Positions 1 through 10,242 of a DNA stretch of 64,000 bases are shown piece after piece. The notes beneath the pieces are model-generated. The model worked only from the letters and a program-made list of their open reading frames with translations, searched no databases and had not been told where the DNA came from. Both the position numbers and the translations under genes were made by a program. Position 1 is the stretch's first letter, and each line of letters starts with the position of its first letter. This stretch comes from Pseudomonadota bacterium (GTDB lineage Bacteria > Pseudomonadota > Gammaproteobacteria > Burkholderiales > Burkholderiaceae_C), in the NCBI GenBank assembly GCA_029779845.1, contig JAKOZT010000134.1:40448-104447 (forward strand), written 5' to 3'.

Positions 1-2
1 CC

Positions 3-719
3 GCGATGGTGTCGCAAGGCGTGCATGCGACCACCGGCTGGGCGGTGTTCGCGCTGCTGGCCGCGCTGCTGACCGCGATCGCCTGGCCGCAGCTGCGTGG
101 CGCGGTGGCCGCGCCGGCGGCGTCCGACATCCACGACGCCGCGCCGCCGCGCGGCACCATCACGGCCTTCACGCTCGCCTACGGCCTGGCGGGCTTCGGC
201 TACATCGTCACCGCGACCTTCCTGCCGGTGATCGCGCGCCAGGCCTTGCCGGGCTCGGTGTGGCTGGACCTGTTCTGGCCGCTGTTCGGCTTCGGCGTCG
301 CGCTCGGCGCGCTGATCACGGTGCGCCTGCCGCCGCGCATCGACCGCCGTCACCTGCTGATGGCCTGCTACGCGATGCAGGCGGCCGGCGTGCTCTTGAG
401 CGTGTGGCTGCCCACGCGCGCCGGCTTCGCCTTCGGCAGCCTGCTGCTGGGCCTGCCCTTCACCGCGATCACGCTGTTCGCGATGCAGGAGGCGCGGCGC
501 CTGCAGCCGCACGGAACCTCGGCGCTGATCGGCCTGCTGACGGCCGCCTACGGCCTGGGCCAGATCGCGGGTCCGCCGATGGTGGCCTGGCTGCTGACGC
601 GCACCGCCAGCGCGGCCGAAGGCTTCGCGCTCGCGCTGCAGACCGCCGCGGCGGCATTGCTCGCCGGGCTGGTGATCTACGGGGTGCTGGCGCGGCGCCA
701 GCCGCTCAGCGCCGCGTAG
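3..719 (+). CDS. YbfB/YjiJ-family MFS transporter, C-terminal part (5' end outside window)
   Basis: The reading frame is open to the first base of the window, so the ATG at base 6 is probably internal and the N-terminal half is missing. The visible 237 residues form about seven hydrophobic helices separated by short basic loops such as [10 protein letters not shown], as in the second half of a 12-helix major facilitator. Spacing and sequence resemble the YbfB/YjiJ group of small-molecule exporters in the inner membrane; the substrate cannot be read from sequence. The last bases overlap the 3' end of infA on the opposite strand by 14 bases. Family call is from recognition, not a search. Confidence 0.75.
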   Translation, partial: AMVSQGVHATTGWAVFALLAALLTAIAWPQLRGAVAAPAASDIHDAAPPRGTITAFTLAYGLAGFGYIVTATFLPVIARQALPGSVWLDLFWPLFGFGVALGALITVRLPPRIDRRHLLMACYAMQAAGVLLSVWLPTRAGFAFGSLLLGLPFTAITLFAMQEARRLQPHGTSALIGLLTAAYGLGQIAGPPMVAWLLTRTASAAEGFALALQTAAAALLAGLVIYGVLARRQPLSAA

Positions 720-960
720 CGCCGGCCGGCGGGCCGCGCCGCTCGAGGTGGCGGAAGGTGATGCGGCCCTTCGACAGATCGTAGGGCGAGAGTTCCAGCG
801 ACACGTTGTCGCCGGCCAGCACGCGGATGTGGTGCTTGCGCATCTTGCCGCCGGCGTAGGCGATCAGCTGGTGGCCGTTGTCCAGCGTCACGCGAAAACG
901 CGAGTCGGGCAGGACTTCGTTGACGACGCCGTGCATCTCGATGAGTTCTTCCTTGGCCAT
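706..960 (-). CDS. infA: Translation initiation factor IF-1
   Basis: The 84-residue protein starts [20 protein letters not shown] and carries the S1/OB-fold signature of IF-1 throughout, including [23 protein letters not shown] and [18 protein letters not shown]-1 binds the ribosomal A site with IF-2 and IF-3 during initiation. The C-terminus is about ten residues longer than the usual 72-residue form, ending in a basic tail ([12 protein letters not shown]). Burkholderiales often carry a second, longer infA away from the ribosomal protein operon, and this copy, next to an unknown small gene, looks like that type. Its 3' end overlaps the convergent MFS gene. Confidence 0.93.
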   Translation of the reverse strand: MAKEELIEMHGVVNEVLPDSRFRVTLDNGHQLIAYAGGKMRKHHIRVLAGDNVSLELSPYDLSKGRITFRHLERRGPPAGATRR

Positions 961-967
961 GCGGTGT

Positions 968-1240
968 TCACTCCGGGGAGGTGGTGGATGGGTCGAATGC
1001 GGGCACGGGCCGGCCGATCCAGGCCAGCGCCTGCTCGGTGGCGAAGCGAGTCGCCTGCTCGTGGCTGTCGAAGGCGGGCACGAAGCGCATCACGCGGTCG
1101 TGCGTCATGCTGCCGCGGCCGCTGCGGATGGAAACGGCGGCGGCATAGCGGCCGCAGCCCAGGGGACGGGTCAGGGGAGAAACGAGGTACTTCCCGATCT
1201 GGAGGGAGGATTGAATGGAGATTCCTTGTCGGGCCGGCAT
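968..1240 (-). CDS. Conserved small protein of unknown function, upstream of infA
   Basis: This 90-residue reading frame ends 7 bases before the infA start, so the two are probably co-transcribed. The middle and C-terminal part ([20 protein letters not shown], then [20 protein letters not shown]) looks like a real folded domain. It resembles small proteins I have seen next to infA or cold-shock genes in Burkholderiales, but I cannot assign a function. There is no signal peptide or membrane segment. The N-terminal 20 residues are less convincing and the true start may lie further in. A link to translation or cold response is only inferred from the neighbour. Confidence 0.6.
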   Translation of the reverse strand: MPARQGISIQSSLQIGKYLVSPLTRPLGCGRYAAAVSIRSGRGSMTHDRVMRFVPAFDSHEQATRFATEQALAWIGRPVPAFDPSTTSPE

Positions 1241-1398
1241 GCCGCAGCGCGGGGCTGCTGACGGGTCGGCGTGAATGGCGCGCGTTCAGCGCGCGCGGGG
1301 CGCGGAGACCAGCTCGTGATCCCGGCGATGGGCTTCATGCTTCACAGCAGATGCAGCCATCGCGATGAGTTGCGCAGTTTAACACGAGGGCTCATCGC

Positions 1399-1872
1399 TC
1401 AGCCGCCCGCCTCCAGATTGGCGCGCATGCGCTCGAGCAGCGAGCGCAGCTGCGCGCGCTCGGCCGCGGCCAGCCCGGCCAGCGAGGCTTCGGCAAGGCG
1501 GCGCCGCTCGCGCTGCACCGCCTGGTGCTGGGCGCGCGCGCGTTCGCTCAGGTGCAGTCGCGTGACGCGGCGGTCGTTTTCGTCGGCGTGAGCCTCCAGC
1601 CAGCCGCGCTCGCGCAGCGCGTTGACGATGCGCGCCAGCTGGCCTTTGTCGCGCCCCGAATGCTCGGCCAGCTCGCTCTGCGTGGCGCCGGGGCGGCGCG
1701 CGAAGAAGCCGAGCACGCGCGCCTCCAGCGGCGTCAGGTCCTGCTCGCCGTCGCGCAGCGCCTGATGCTGGCGCGCGCGCAGCAGGTGCATCAGCGCGTG
1801 CAGGGCGTCGAACAGGTCGTCCGCGCCGGCAGGTTTGTCCGATTGGTTGACATGGTCAAGTGTTTTACGCAT
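1399..1872 (-). CDS. MarR-family transcriptional regulator
   Basis: The 157-residue protein has the MarR winged-helix layout: an N-terminal dimer helix (DDLFDALHALMHLLRARQHQ), a DNA-binding centre (TQSELAEHSGRDKGQLARIVNALRERGWL), the wing (DENDRRVTRLHLSERA) and a C-terminal helix rich in Arg and Leu. The start is the ATG at 1872; the ORF track runs 257 residues further upstream only because the antisense frame of the next gene is open. An in-frame ATG at 1884 is an alternative start. It is divergent from the siderophore-interacting protein gene with only about 33 bases between starts, so it very likely represses that gene and itself. The ligand is unknown. Confidence 0.85.
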   Translation of the reverse strand: MRKTLDHVNQSDKPAGADDLFDALHALMHLLRARQHQALRDGEQDLTPLEARVLGFFARRPGATQSELAEHSGRDKGQLARIVNALRERGWLEAHADENDRRVTRLHLSERARAQHQAVQRERRRLAEASLAGLAAAERAQLRSLLERMRANLEAGG

Positions 1873-1896
1873 GATGGGTGACATTATCAACCAATC
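1841..1896. promoter_or_regulatory. Inverted repeats between marR and the siderophore-interacting gene (candidate MarR operator)
   Basis: A perfect 10-base inverted repeat, GATTGGTTGA at 1841-1850 and TCAACCAATC at 1887-1896, brackets the shared control region. Inside it TTGACATGGTCAA (1847-1859) is a second palindrome with 5-base arms. Part of both lies within the first codons of marR. Repeats of the TTG...CAA kind are typical MarR operators; which of the two is the actual site is not decided by sequence. Confidence 0.55.
1847..1875 (+). promoter_or_regulatory. Predicted sigma-70 promoter of the siderophore-interacting gene
   Basis: TTGACA at 1847-1852 is followed after exactly 17 bases by CATGAT (4 of 6 matches to TATAAT). 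Transcription would start near 1882, about 24 bases before the ATG. The -35 box is embedded in the palindrome TTGACATGGTCAA, so a bound MarR protein would block polymerase. Predicted from consensus only. Confidence 0.5.
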
Positions 1897-1905
1897 CGGT
1901 TTTCC

Positions 1906-2661
1906 ATGACGCCTTACGACTCCCCTGCCCCCGTGTCCGCGCGCCGCATCGAGCGCGTGCGTTTCGAGCTGCGCCGCCGCGACCTGCGCGTGGCGCGCGT
2001 CGAGCGCGTCGGCAGCGGCTTCGCGCGCATCGTCTTCACGGGCGACGCGCTGGCCGATTTCCAGTCGCTCTCCTTCGACGACCACGTCAAGTTCATCTTC
2101 GCCGATGCGCAGGGCGAGACGCTGATGCGCGACTACACGCCGCGGCGCTTCGACGCGCAGCGCCGCGAGCTCGCCATCGAGTTCGCGCTGCACGGCCACG
2201 GCCCCGCCGCCGAATGGGCGCGCCAGGCCGCGCCCGGGCAGGCGGCGACGATCGGCGGGCCGCGCGGCTCGATGATCATCCCGATGGACTACGACTGGCA
2301 CCTGCTGGCCGGCGACGCCTGCGCGCTGCCGGCGATCGCGCGCCGCCTCGAAGAGCTGCCCGCCGGCACGCCGGTGCGCGTGCTGGTGCAGATCGACGAC
2401 GCGGCCGACGAGCGCCGCCTGGCCACCGCCGCGGCCGCGCAGGTGCAGTGGGTGCGCACAGAGGAGGAATGGCTGGCGGCGCTGCGCGCGATGCCGCTGC
2501 CGCGCGGCGAGGGCTTCGTCTGGTGCGCCGGCGAGGCCGCCGCGATGCGCGCGGCACGCGACATGCTGATCGCCAAACACCGCCACCCGCGCGAGGCGAT
2601 GCGCGTGGCCGCCTACTGGAAGCGCGGCGCGGCGGATTTCCACGAGCGGCTGGACGGCTGA
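1906..2661 (+). CDS. Siderophore-interacting protein (FAD-dependent ferric reductase, ViuB/SIP family)
   Basis: The 251-residue protein has the two-domain SIP layout. An N-terminal FAD-binding barrel carries the signature RDYTPR (residues 75-80) and HGHGPAAEWA, and a C-terminal NAD(P)H-binding domain contains GDACALPAIARRL and WCAGEAAAMRAARDML. The family strips iron from imported ferric siderophores by reduction in the cytoplasm. Length is normal. A MarR regulator is transcribed divergently from the same control region; most SIP genes are controlled by Fur, so MarR control would be a small departure. No siderophore receptor or synthesis gene lies in the window. Confidence 0.9.
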   Translation: MTPYDSPAPVSARRIERVRFELRRRDLRVARVERVGSGFARIVFTGDALADFQSLSFDDHVKFIFADAQGETLMRDYTPRRFDAQRRELAIEFALHGHGPAAEWARQAAPGQAATIGGPRGSMIIPMDYDWHLLAGDACALPAIARRLEELPAGTPVRVLVQIDDAADERRLATAAAAQVQWVRTEEEWLAALRAMPLPRGEGFVWCAGEAAAMRAARDMLIAKHRHPREAMRVAAYWKRGAADFHERLDG

Positions 2662-2706
2662 GCCGGCATCGACGCGGCCGTCTCCACCAGCGCAGACATC
2701 AGGCCC

Positions 2707-5700
2707 TCATCCACATTGCCCCACGTACCCGCAGGCCGTGCAGAAATCGCAGCCGTCCTTGTGGATCACCGTCGGGTTGCCGCACTCCGGGCACACCGAG
2801 CCGGCCTGCAAGGGCGGCGTGGTGACGGCGCTGGCGCCGGCCTTGGGCGTCTCCAGCACGCCCATGTCGCGCAGCGGGAAGCCCTGCTCGTCGAGCACGC
2901 CCAGCATCGCGTAGCGGTGGATGATCAGCCGCGCCAGATACGCCACGGTCGACGGCCACACCTGCTGGCGGCGCTCGCCGTGCGGCAGGCCCGGCACGAA
3001 AGCCATGAAGTGGCCGAGCGGCTCGGCGTAGTTCAGCAGCTTGCGCAGCTTCATGCCGATCCAGGCCGGGTCGATGACGCGCATGTCGAGCGAGAGGATG
3101 CGCGCCAGCCCGTCCATCGCGCGCGGGTAGTTGCCGGAGAAGCCCACCGCGCAGGGGCGCGTCACCGTGCCGCCGGAACCGCTGTCCGGGCCGGGCAGCG
3201 TGACTTCCTTGAGCGTCAGCGTGAAGTTTTCGCCGGTGGCGGGGTTGTCGACATCCACCGACCAGGCCAGCGTGCCCGAGGGCCCGGTGCGCGGCTCGTC
3301 GCGGCTGAACATCGCGTCGATCACCGGCGTGGGCGCCTTGCTTCCCAGGCGCGGCAGCGCCTTGAGCTGCTCGCAGCGCCAGCGCACCACCGCCGCGGTG
3401 GCCGCCACCACACCGGGGAACAGCCGCTTCTCGCCGTGCGGCGGGAAGGCCATCTCGAACGCGCGCTCCTCGGCCACCGTCGCCAGCGCGTCGAGCTTCA
3501 GTTGCAGCCAGGCCGGGTCGTTGGCGCGCAAGTCCATCGACAGCGTCTTGGCCATCGCGCCCAGGCCGCGCGGCTGCTCGGCGCCGTTCACCCACACCTC
3601 AAAGGGCTGGGGTGAGCCGCCGCCTTCCGGCGCGAGTTCGCCGACGAAAAGGGCGAAGCTGCCGAACGGGTGGTTGATCATGTAGGTCCACGCCGGGTTG
3701 CCGCCGGGCAGTTCGGGGCGGCCCGGCCAGCGCAGCGAGGACAGCACCGGCGCCGGCAGGCGGTCGAGCGCGAGGCGGCGGTTCTTGTCGTCGATCTGCA
3801 AGGGCGCGGCGGCGGTCGGCGTGACGCTCAGCACCGAGCCCAGCACCGCGTTGGGCCGGTAGGTCGCGAGGCCCTTCAGGCCCGACTGCCAGGCTTCCAG
3901 GTAGAGGTGCTGGAAGTCCTCGTACGGGTAATCGGCCGGCACGTTGACGGTCTTGCTGATCGCGGTGTCGATGCACGGCGCGACTGCGGCCACCATCGCC
4001 TCGTGCGCCTTGGCGCTCATCTCCAGCGCGGTGACGAAGGCCTCGGTCAGCGGCGCCTTCTCGCCCTTCAGATGGCGGTACAGGCGCCAGGCGTGGTCCT
4101 CGACCGCGTACTCCTTGAAGCCGCCGTCGGGCATGCGCTTCTTGCGCGTGTAGGTCCAGCTGAAGGCCGGCTCGATGCCGTTGCTGGCGTTGTCGGCGAA
4201 GGCCAGGCTGATGGTGCCGGTGGGCGCGATCGACAGCAGGTGCGAGTTGCGCAGGCCGTGGGCGCGGATGCGGTCCTTCAGCGGCTGCGGCAGGCGCGAG
4301 GCGAAGGTGCTGCCGCTCAAATACAGGTCGGCATTGAAGAGCGGGAACGCGCCGCGCTCGCGCGCCAGGTCGCTGGACGCCTCGTAGGCCGCGTCGCGCA
4401 TCACCTCGCTGATGCGGCGCGCCATCGCGCGCGCTTCCGGCGTGTCGTAGCGCAGGTTCAGCATCACCAGCGCATCGCCCAGCCCGGTGAAGCCCAGGCC
4501 GATGCGGCGCTTGTTGCGCGCCTCCTGCTGCTGCTGCGGCAGCGGCCAGACGGTGACGTCGAGCACGTTGTCGAGCATGCGCGTCGCGACCCTGGCGACC
4601 TTGACGAAGGCCGCGTCGTCGAACGAGGCGTGGGGCTCGAAGGGATCGCGCACGAAGCGCGTCAGGTCGATGGAGCCGAGGCAGCAGCAGCCGTAGGGCG
4701 GGAGCGGTTGCTCGGCGCACTGTCCGGTAACCAGGCCGTTGAAGATCACCGTGTTGTGATCGGCCTGCGTCGTGTCGTAGACCGGCTGGCGACCGATCGG
4801 CTCGATGGCCGCAATACGCGCCGTGAAGCGCTGATGCTTGTACAAGGCCTTTCCGGCGAGCCATTCCTCGTACTTCGTACGCTTGGCCGGCAACAGGAAC
4901 CCGACTTCGCGCATGAAGGCATCGCGCGATTCACCGTCGATGATCAACTCGTGCAGATCTTGGCAGGCGTACTCGCGCAAGCCGCCGCGCCCGTCCGGGA
5001 GCGGTCGCGCGCCCGCGGCACGTCGCCGATGGATGCGCGCGAAGACACCGAAGTTGGCGAGCAGCACCTGCACGTCCTGCAACAAGGGTCGATGCACGGA
5101 GCTGAGCCGGATCGAGCAGGTCTGCCGCGAAGACGACACGTTGACGGTTCCGTCGGTCTGGAACAGCGCCTGCAAATAGGCCCGGACGCATGCTTCGCTG
5201 CCGCGCCAGACGACTTCGGGCACGCGCAGCTTCGTCTCGCGCGTGAAGCCGAGCGCGACCAGCGCGCGCGCCAGCAGCACCGAGCGGAGAGAGACCTGAT
5301 TGCGGGCCGGAACCGCCACCGGGGCCACGGTGTAGTTCCGCGGCCTCTCCGCCAGCCCGGCGATCAGCAGGTTGATCGCCGCAGCGGCCGTGTCCGCCAG
5401 CGCACGCTCCTCGTTCCACAAGGTGAGGACCGCCGCCTCCTGCCCTCGGCCCCGGTTCGTGAAGTGGCCATCGCCGGTGATCAGCCCGAGCAGCAGGCCC
5501 AGTTGCGCGCTGCCCTGGTCGCCGAATTGGCCCTTCGCGCACTGCACCCAGAGTTCGTCGCCCGCCCGCAGATCGGCGAGCCGCAGCTTCCCGCGCGCCG
5601 TGTAGAACTCGTGCCACGCGGTCGCCTCGATCTCGTAACCCTCGGCCGTCGACACGCGGAACACCTCCGCATCCGCGGACGTCATGAAGGCGGGCACGGC

Positions 5701-6759
5701 ATCACGGACTTCGGTGCCGCGATCCGACATGCCGAGCGCGCGCCGGTCGACCGTCACCTGCAACGGCGCTCCGGCCCGATACAGCTCGCCGATCGGCACG
5801 AGACCATGTTGCGTGGCGAGCCGCGTCCCTGCCGTCACGCACGGGTTGGTGCTGGCGATCGTCTCGCAGTAGCTCAGGTTGTTGTCGCGATTGATGTGAT
5901 CCAGGAACAGCACGCCCGGCTCGGCGTGGTCGTAGGTCGAGCGCATGATCTGTTCCCACAGGTCGCGCGCGCGGATCTTGCGATAGACCCACAGCCCGTG
6001 ACCGTGCGCATCGGCCTTCTGGTAGGCGCCCGCGGCCTTCTGCGCGGCGCCGGGCTCGGCGCGGTGCACCAGCTCGAAATCGGCGTCGGCCTGCACCGCC
6101 TCCATGAAGGCGTCGGTCACGCCCACCGAGATGTTGAAGTTCTTCAGGTCGCCGCCGTCCTTGGCGTGGATGAATTCCTCCACGTCGGGGTGGTCGCAGC
6201 GCAGCACGCCCATCTGCGCGCCGCGCCGCGCGCCGGCGCTCTCCACCGTCTCGCAGCTGCGGTCGAACACGCGCATGTAGCTCACCGGACCGGAGGCGCT
6301 GCTCTGCGTGCTGCCGACCCACGCGCCGCGCGGGCGGATGCGGCTGAAGTCGTAGCCGACGCCGCCGCCGCGGCGCATCGTCTCGGCGGCTTCGGTCAGC
6401 GCGGTGTAGATGCCGGGGTGGCCTTCATCGTCGTGCGCGATCGAGTCGCCCACCGGCTGCACGAAGCAGTTGATCAGCGTGGCCGACAGCTCGGTGCCGG
6501 CGGCCGACTGGATGCGCCCGGCCGGCACGAAGCCGGCATCGAGCGCGGCGGCGAAGCGCTCTTCCCACTGCTTGCGCTGCTCGGGCGGCTCGGCCTGCGC
6601 GAGCGCGCGCGCCACGCGCGCATGCACCGCGGCGATCGAGCGCTCGCCGCCCTTGGCGTACTTCTCGATCAGCACCTCTTCGCTGATCGGCTGGGCGGGC
6701 AGGTTGTGCGCGGTGGGGGGAACGGCGGCGGCGTCGGGGCTCTTGCGGGCTTCTTGCAT
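2707..6759 (-). CDS. nrdJ: Adenosylcobalamin-dependent (class II) ribonucleotide reductase, interrupted by an intein
   Basis: The gene encodes 1350 residues, of which residues 307-680 are an intein; the spliced enzyme would have 976. It reduces ribonucleotides to deoxyribonucleotides with a cobalamin-derived thiyl radical, with or without oxygen. Host motifs are TLINCFVQP (N-terminal redox cysteine), the active site [12 protein letters not shown] split by the intein, and [12 protein letters not shown]. The C-terminal third has a TSCPD-like region and a zinc ribbon, CPECG followed by [11 protein letters not shown]. The start ATG has GGAG about ten bases upstream. No cobalamin riboswitch is visible in the 150 bases before it. 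The next gene upstream is a chemoreceptor on the same strand. Confidence 0.95.
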   Translation of the reverse strand: MQEARKSPDAAAVPPTAHNLPAQPISEEVLIEKYAKGGERSIAAVHARVARALAQAEPPEQRKQWEERFAAALDAGFVPAGRIQSAAGTELSATLINCFVQPVGDSIAHDDEGHPGIYTALTEAAETMRRGGGVGYDFSRIRPRGAWVGSTQSSASGPVSYMRVFDRSCETVESAGARRGAQMGVLRCDHPDVEEFIHAKDGGDLKNFNISVGVTDAFMEAVQADADFELVHRAEPGAAQKAAGAYQKADAHGHGLWVYRKIRARDLWEQIMRSTYDHAEPGVLFLDHINRDNNLSYCETIASTNPCVTAGTRLATQHGLVPIGELYRAGAPLQVTVDRRALGMSDRGTEVRDAVPAFMTSADAEVFRVSTAEGYEIEATAWHEFYTARGKLRLADLRAGDELWVQCAKGQFGDQGSAQLGLLLGLITGDGHFTNRGRGQEAAVLTLWNEERALADTAAAAINLLIAGLAERPRNYTVAPVAVPARNQVSLRSVLLARALVALGFTRETKLRVPEVVWRGSEACVRAYLQALFQTDGTVNVSSSRQTCSIRLSSVHRPLLQDVQVLLANFGVFARIHRRRAAGARPLPDGRGGLREYACQDLHELIIDGESRDAFMREVGFLLPAKRTKYEEWLAGKALYKHQRFTARIAAIEPIGRQPVYDTTQADHNTVIFNGLVTGQCAEQPLPPYGCCCLGSIDLTRFVRDPFEPHASFDDAAFVKVARVATRMLDNVLDVTVWPLPQQQQEARNKRRIGLGFTGLGDALVMLNLRYDTPEARAMARRISEVMRDAAYEASSDLARERGAFPLFNADLYLSGSTFASRLPQPLKDRIRAHGLRNSHLLSIAPTGTISLAFADNASNGIEPAFSWTYTRKKRMPDGGFKEYAVEDHAWRLYRHLKGEKAPLTEAFVTALEMSAKAHEAMVAAVAPCIDTAISKTVNVPADYPYEDFQHLYLEAWQSGLKGLATYRPNAVLGSVLSVTPTAAAPLQIDDKNRRLALDRLPAPVLSSLRWPGRPELPGGNPAWTYMINHPFGSFALFVGELAPEGGGSPQPFEVWVNGAEQPRGLGAMAKTLSMDLRANDPAWLQLKLDALATVAEERAFEMAFPPHGEKRLFPGVVAATAAVVRWRCEQLKALPRLGSKAPTPVIDAMFSRDEPRTGPSGTLAWSVDVDNPATGENFTLTLKEVTLPGPDSGSGGTVTRPCAVGFSGNYPRAMDGLARILSLDMRVIDPAWIGMKLRKLLNYAEPLGHFMAFVPGLPHGERRQQVWPSTVAYLARLIIHRYAMLGVLDEQGFPLRDMGVLETPKAGASAVTTPPLQAGSVCPECGNPTVIHKDGCDFCTACGYVGQCG
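4720..5841 (-). mobile_element. Intein with LAGLIDADG homing endonuclease inside NrdJ (374 residues)
   Basis: Removing the segment restores [18 protein letters not shown], the unbroken class II reductase active site. It begins [20 protein letters not shown] (splicing block A), has [11 protein letters not shown] with the block B threonine and histidine, and ends [20 protein letters not shown] before the +1 cysteine. The centre carries two LAGLIDADG-like helices, [11 protein letters not shown] and [11 protein letters not shown], so an endonuclease is present. The last two residues are Gly-Gln rather than the usual His-Asn. The +1 residue is the catalytic radical cysteine, so unspliced protein should be inactive. 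Confidence 0.93.
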
Positions 6760-6910
6760 GGGGGCGGTCTCCGGGGCGAGGGCGCACGGTAGCCGGGTGG
6801 CCCGCGCACGCCCTTAACCTAGATGAAACCTGGATGAAAAGACAGCCCCGCATGGTGCCCGATCGCGGCACCCTGCTGCGCACCAAACCCCTGCCGCCGG
6901 CAGGCCGATG

Positions 6911-8935
6911 TCAGAGTCCGCGCTTGGCGCGCGTCAGCAGCGTCGCCACCTCGCTGGACACGCGCGCGAACGCCGAGCCGGAGCCGATCAGCCGCTCGGC
7001 ATCGGCGTAGGCGCCCGCGTTGATCTGGCGCGCCACCGCGCCGGCCGCGCTGTGGAATTCGGCGTGCTTGTCCAGCAGCGCCGTGAAGCCCGGCCGCGTG
7101 CCCCAGCGCTGGCCGCCGCTGCCGTGCAGCCACTGGCCGAGCGGGCAGCGGTCGTCGCGGCAGAGGGTGTCGGCGTCGAGCTGCGCATGCTCGGCGATCG
7201 CCTTGCGCAGCGTCACCTTCCACTGGCGGTGCGCGGCTATCGCCTTGTCGAAATCGAAGTCGTCGGCGCGCGCATCGGCAGCCGCCGCGTCGTCGAGCCG
7301 CGCGCCGGCCGGCAGGCGGAAGCGGTCCACCTCGTGGGCGAGCGCGCTGGCCTGGTCCTTCATCGCCGACGAGGCGGCCGCGGTCTGCTCCACCAGCGCG
7401 GCGTTCTGCTGCGTCATGTGGTCGAGTTCCTGCACCGCCGCGCCGATCTGCGCGATGCCCAGGCTCTGCTCGCGCGCGCCGTTGGCGATCTCGCCGAGCA
7501 GGTCGTTGACGCGCTGCGAGGCGCCGACGATGTCGTGCATCGTCTCGCCGGCGCGCTGCACGATGCCGGCGCCGGCTTCCACCTCGCCGACACTGCGGCC
7601 GATCAGCGCCTTGATCTCGCGCGCCGCGTCGGCGCTGCGCTGCGCCAGCGTGCGCACCTCGCCGGCCACCACCGCGAAGCCGCGCCCCTGCTCTCCGGCT
7701 CGCGCCGCTTCCACCGCCGCGTTCAGCGCCAGGATGTTGGTCTGGAACGCGATGCCGTCGATGGTGCCGATGATCTCGGCGATGCGTCGCGACGAATCGC
7801 GGATGCTGTTCATCGTCTGCACCACCTCGTCCATCACGCGCCCGCCGGCGCCGGCGATCTCGGCGTTTTGCGCGGCGACGCGCGAGGCCTCGTCGGTGTG
7901 GTCGGCGCTGCTCTGGACGGTCGACGAGATCTCCTCCATCGACGCGGCCGATTGCTCCAGGTTGGCGGCGGCCTGCTCGGTGCGCGAGGACAGGTCCATC
8001 GCGCCGCTGGCGATCTCGCTGCTCGAATGCACGATCTCGTCGCTGGAGCGGCGCACGCGCAGCACCATCGTGCGCAGCGAGTCCTGCATCGCGCGCAGCT
8101 CGAACATCAGCTGCGCGGCCTCGTCGTGGCCCCAGGGCGAAGGCGAGGTGGTCAGGTCGCCCGCGGTCATCGCGCGCAGGTGGCGGCGCGTCTCGCGCAG
8201 GCCGCCGTCCATCACGCGGTAGAAGCTCAGGAACAGGTAGCCGGCCAGCAGCAGCGAGACCGCCACCACGCCGGCGTCGATCAGCAGATGGCGCTGCGTC
8301 GCCTCGCGCACATCGCCGACGTAGATGCCCGAGCCGATCACCCAGCCCCAGGGCTCGAAGCCCTGCACGTAGGAGATCTTGTCGACCGGCCGCTCGCTGC
8401 CCGGCTTGGGCCACTGGTAGGCGACGAAGCCCTTGCCGCTTTCGCGCACCTTGGCAACGAAGGCCTTGAACAGGTGCAGGCCGTTCGGATCCTTCGTGTC
8501 GGAGACGTCCTTGCCGTCCAGCTCGGGCTTGATCGGGTGCATCACGACGCGCGGCTGCATGTCGTTGATCCAGAAGTACTCGCTGCCCTCGTAGCGCAGC
8601 CCCGCGATGGCCTCGCGCGCGAGGCGCTGCGCCTGCTCGCGGTCGAGCTTGCCGCTGGCCTCCTGCGCGTGCGCCCAGACGACGATGCCGTGCGCCACCT
8701 CGACGTGCTGGCGCGTCGCGTCCTGGCGCGATTGCATCGCCTGCTCGGCCTGCGCCTTGAACTGCCAGCCGATCAGGCCGAGCAGCGGCACGACGAAGGC
8801 CGCCGAGATGATCATCGCCTTGACGTTGAAGCGCAGCGCGCGGAACAGGCGCACGCCGGGCGCCCAGATGCCGTGGTAGGCGAAGAAGCCGGCGTCGGAC
8901 GACGGCGCGGCGGTGCGCAGGGAGATGGCTGTCAT
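6911..8935 (-). CDS. Methyl-accepting chemotaxis protein with Cache sensor and CZB zinc-binding domain
   Basis: The ORF track starts at a TTG; the ATG at 8935 ([13 protein letters not shown]) is the better start, giving 674 residues. Order: a cytoplasmic leader, a membrane helix ([18 protein letters not shown]), a periplasmic single Cache domain ([32 protein letters not shown]), a second helix, HAMP, the kinase-control hairpin tip ([20 protein letters not shown]), and a C-terminal CZB domain with HRQW, CPLGQWL and H..FH. CZB domains bind zinc through a Cys-His set and respond to zinc or oxidants. No other chemotaxis gene is nearby. It stands upstream of nrdJ and after nnrS on the same strand, with 114 bases before it. 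Confidence 0.9.
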   Translation of the reverse strand: MTAISLRTAAPSSDAGFFAYHGIWAPGVRLFRALRFNVKAMIISAAFVVPLLGLIGWQFKAQAEQAMQSRQDATRQHVEVAHGIVVWAHAQEASGKLDREQAQRLAREAIAGLRYEGSEYFWINDMQPRVVMHPIKPELDGKDVSDTKDPNGLHLFKAFVAKVRESGKGFVAYQWPKPGSERPVDKISYVQGFEPWGWVIGSGIYVGDVREATQRHLLIDAGVVAVSLLLAGYLFLSFYRVMDGGLRETRRHLRAMTAGDLTTSPSPWGHDEAAQLMFELRAMQDSLRTMVLRVRRSSDEIVHSSSEIASGAMDLSSRTEQAAANLEQSAASMEEISSTVQSSADHTDEASRVAAQNAEIAGAGGRVMDEVVQTMNSIRDSSRRIAEIIGTIDGIAFQTNILALNAAVEAARAGEQGRGFAVVAGEVRTLAQRSADAAREIKALIGRSVGEVEAGAGIVQRAGETMHDIVGASQRVNDLLGEIANGAREQSLGIAQIGAAVQELDHMTQQNAALVEQTAAASSAMKDQASALAHEVDRFRLPAGARLDDAAAADARADDFDFDKAIAAHRQWKVTLRKAIAEHAQLDADTLCRDDRCPLGQWLHGSGGQRWGTRPGFTALLDKHAEFHSAAGAVARQINAGAYADAERLIGSGSAFARVSSEVATLLTRAKRGL

Positions 8936-9049
8936 GGTGGTACTTCTTGGTTCTTGTGGGGCGGACAGGCGCAAGCCGCGCTCGCGCGCGACGCTTCCAT
9001 CACCTATTTCGGCGCAACAAAGCGGAACTTGATATCTGACGCGCGCAAA

Positions 9050-10234
9050 TCACTTGTGGGCGCGCGACCGGCCGAGCCAGACCAGCAGCCGCCCCGCCCA
9101 GCCCAGCATCGCCAGCGCGAACAGCGCCGCCGCGGCCGCCAGCAGGCCCGCCGGCTCGCCGTACAGCGCCGCCGCGACGCGCAGCAGCACCGCGACTTGC
9201 AGCACGACGAACAAGGCCCACGCCGGGCCGTCGGCGGCGATCGAGCGGCCCGCCTGAGCGCTGGCCACGCGCGTGACCATCGCCACCATCGTCGTCGCCA
9301 GAAAGCCGGCCGTGAAGGCATGCTGCGCGGCGCGCGGCTGCGCCAGCGCGGCCAGCGCGAAGGCCGTCGCCAGCCAGACGATGCCGGCTTGCAGCATCAC
9401 GATCAGCTTGAGCCGCGCGCCGCCTTGCAGGCGCAGCCAGCGCGCGGCGAGCGCGCCGAGCAGCAGCGCGGCGCCGCCGTCGACGCCGATGCGCAGCGCG
9501 CGCGCCGGCTCGATCACCGCGAACACGCCTTGCAGCAGGCACAGCGCCACCAGCGCCGCCAGCAGCCAGTGCGGCGAGCGCGCGGCCAGGCGCGGCGCGA
9601 CGTCGTCGTCGAACACCGGCAGCATGCGGTGCAGCGCGGCGATGAACACGGGCGCGACGAAGCCCCACAGGCCGAACAGCAGCGCGGCGCGGGCGAGGTC
9701 GGCGCGGCCGGCGGCGAGCGCGGCCGCCGCCAGCAGTTGCAGCGCGCCGCCCAGCCACGAGGCCGCGGCGATGAGGCGCAGGTGGAGCCGGTCGGGCGCC
9801 GGCGAGCGGCGCAGCAGTCCGGTGAAGCGCAGCACCAGCACGAGCCACGCCGACGCCGCGAGCGCGAGGCCGAAGGCGGCCAGCCCGGCCTGCCGGTGAA
9901 CGCCGGCCAGGAAGACGAACCAGCCCAGCACCTGCGCCGCCACCGGCAGGCGCAGCGCTCGCGCCGGCAGCGCCGCCACGCGCAGCCACTTCGGCCCGGC
10001 GGTGAACAGGAAGCCGGCGAAGAACAGCGGCATGAAGCCGAAGCCGAACAGCAGCCCATGCGCCAGACCGGCCGCCACCGCCCAGGGCCACGGCCACACG
10101 ATGCCCGCCGCGCGCGCCAGCAGCCAGGCGAACCACCAGAGGCAGGCGCAGGCCAGCACGATCGCGGCGGCGCCGAAGCCGAGCCCATGCGGCGCTTCGA
10201 GCAGCGCCCGCCAGCGCCGGCGCCCGGCGGCCAT
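9050..10234 (-). CDS. nnrS: NnrS family membrane protein (nitrosative stress)
   Basis: The start is the ATG at 10234, 8 bases after the stop of the nitronate monooxygenase gene; the 832-residue line in the ORF track is this gene plus an antisense run. The 394-residue protein is almost entirely hydrophobic with about 12 helices, including FGFMPLFFAGFLFTAGPKWL near the N-terminus and FTAGFLATTMVAMVTRV near the C-terminus, both typical of NnrS. Family members are haem- and copper-containing inner membrane proteins that protect against nitric oxide during denitrification. It is probably co-transcribed with the upstream monooxygenase from an FNR-type promoter, and lies next to the nap cluster. Confidence 0.88.
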   Translation of the reverse strand: MAAGRRRWRALLEAPHGLGFGAAAIVLACACLWWFAWLLARAAGIVWPWPWAVAAGLAHGLLFGFGFMPLFFAGFLFTAGPKWLRVAALPARALRLPVAAQVLGWFVFLAGVHRQAGLAAFGLALAASAWLVLVLRFTGLLRRSPAPDRLHLRLIAAASWLGGALQLLAAAALAAGRADLARAALLFGLWGFVAPVFIAALHRMLPVFDDDVAPRLAARSPHWLLAALVALCLLQGVFAVIEPARALRIGVDGGAALLLGALAARWLRLQGGARLKLIVMLQAGIVWLATAFALAALAQPRAAQHAFTAGFLATTMVAMVTRVASAQAGRSIAADGPAWALFVVLQVAVLLRVAAALYGEPAGLLAAAAALFALAMLGWAGRLLVWLGRSRAHK

Positions 10235-10242
10235 CGTCGTCC

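Noticed and set aside
3670-6792. 1040-residue plus-strand frame antisense to nrdJ
   Set aside because: Shadow of nrdJ and its intein; composition is typical of antisense GC-rich DNA.
6760-6907. Cobalamin riboswitch or NrdR box before nrdJ
   Set aside because: No B12-box-like element and no NrdR palindrome seen. A GGTGCC/GGCACC stem (6854-6872) is present but lacks a terminator tail and gives no recognisable regulator.
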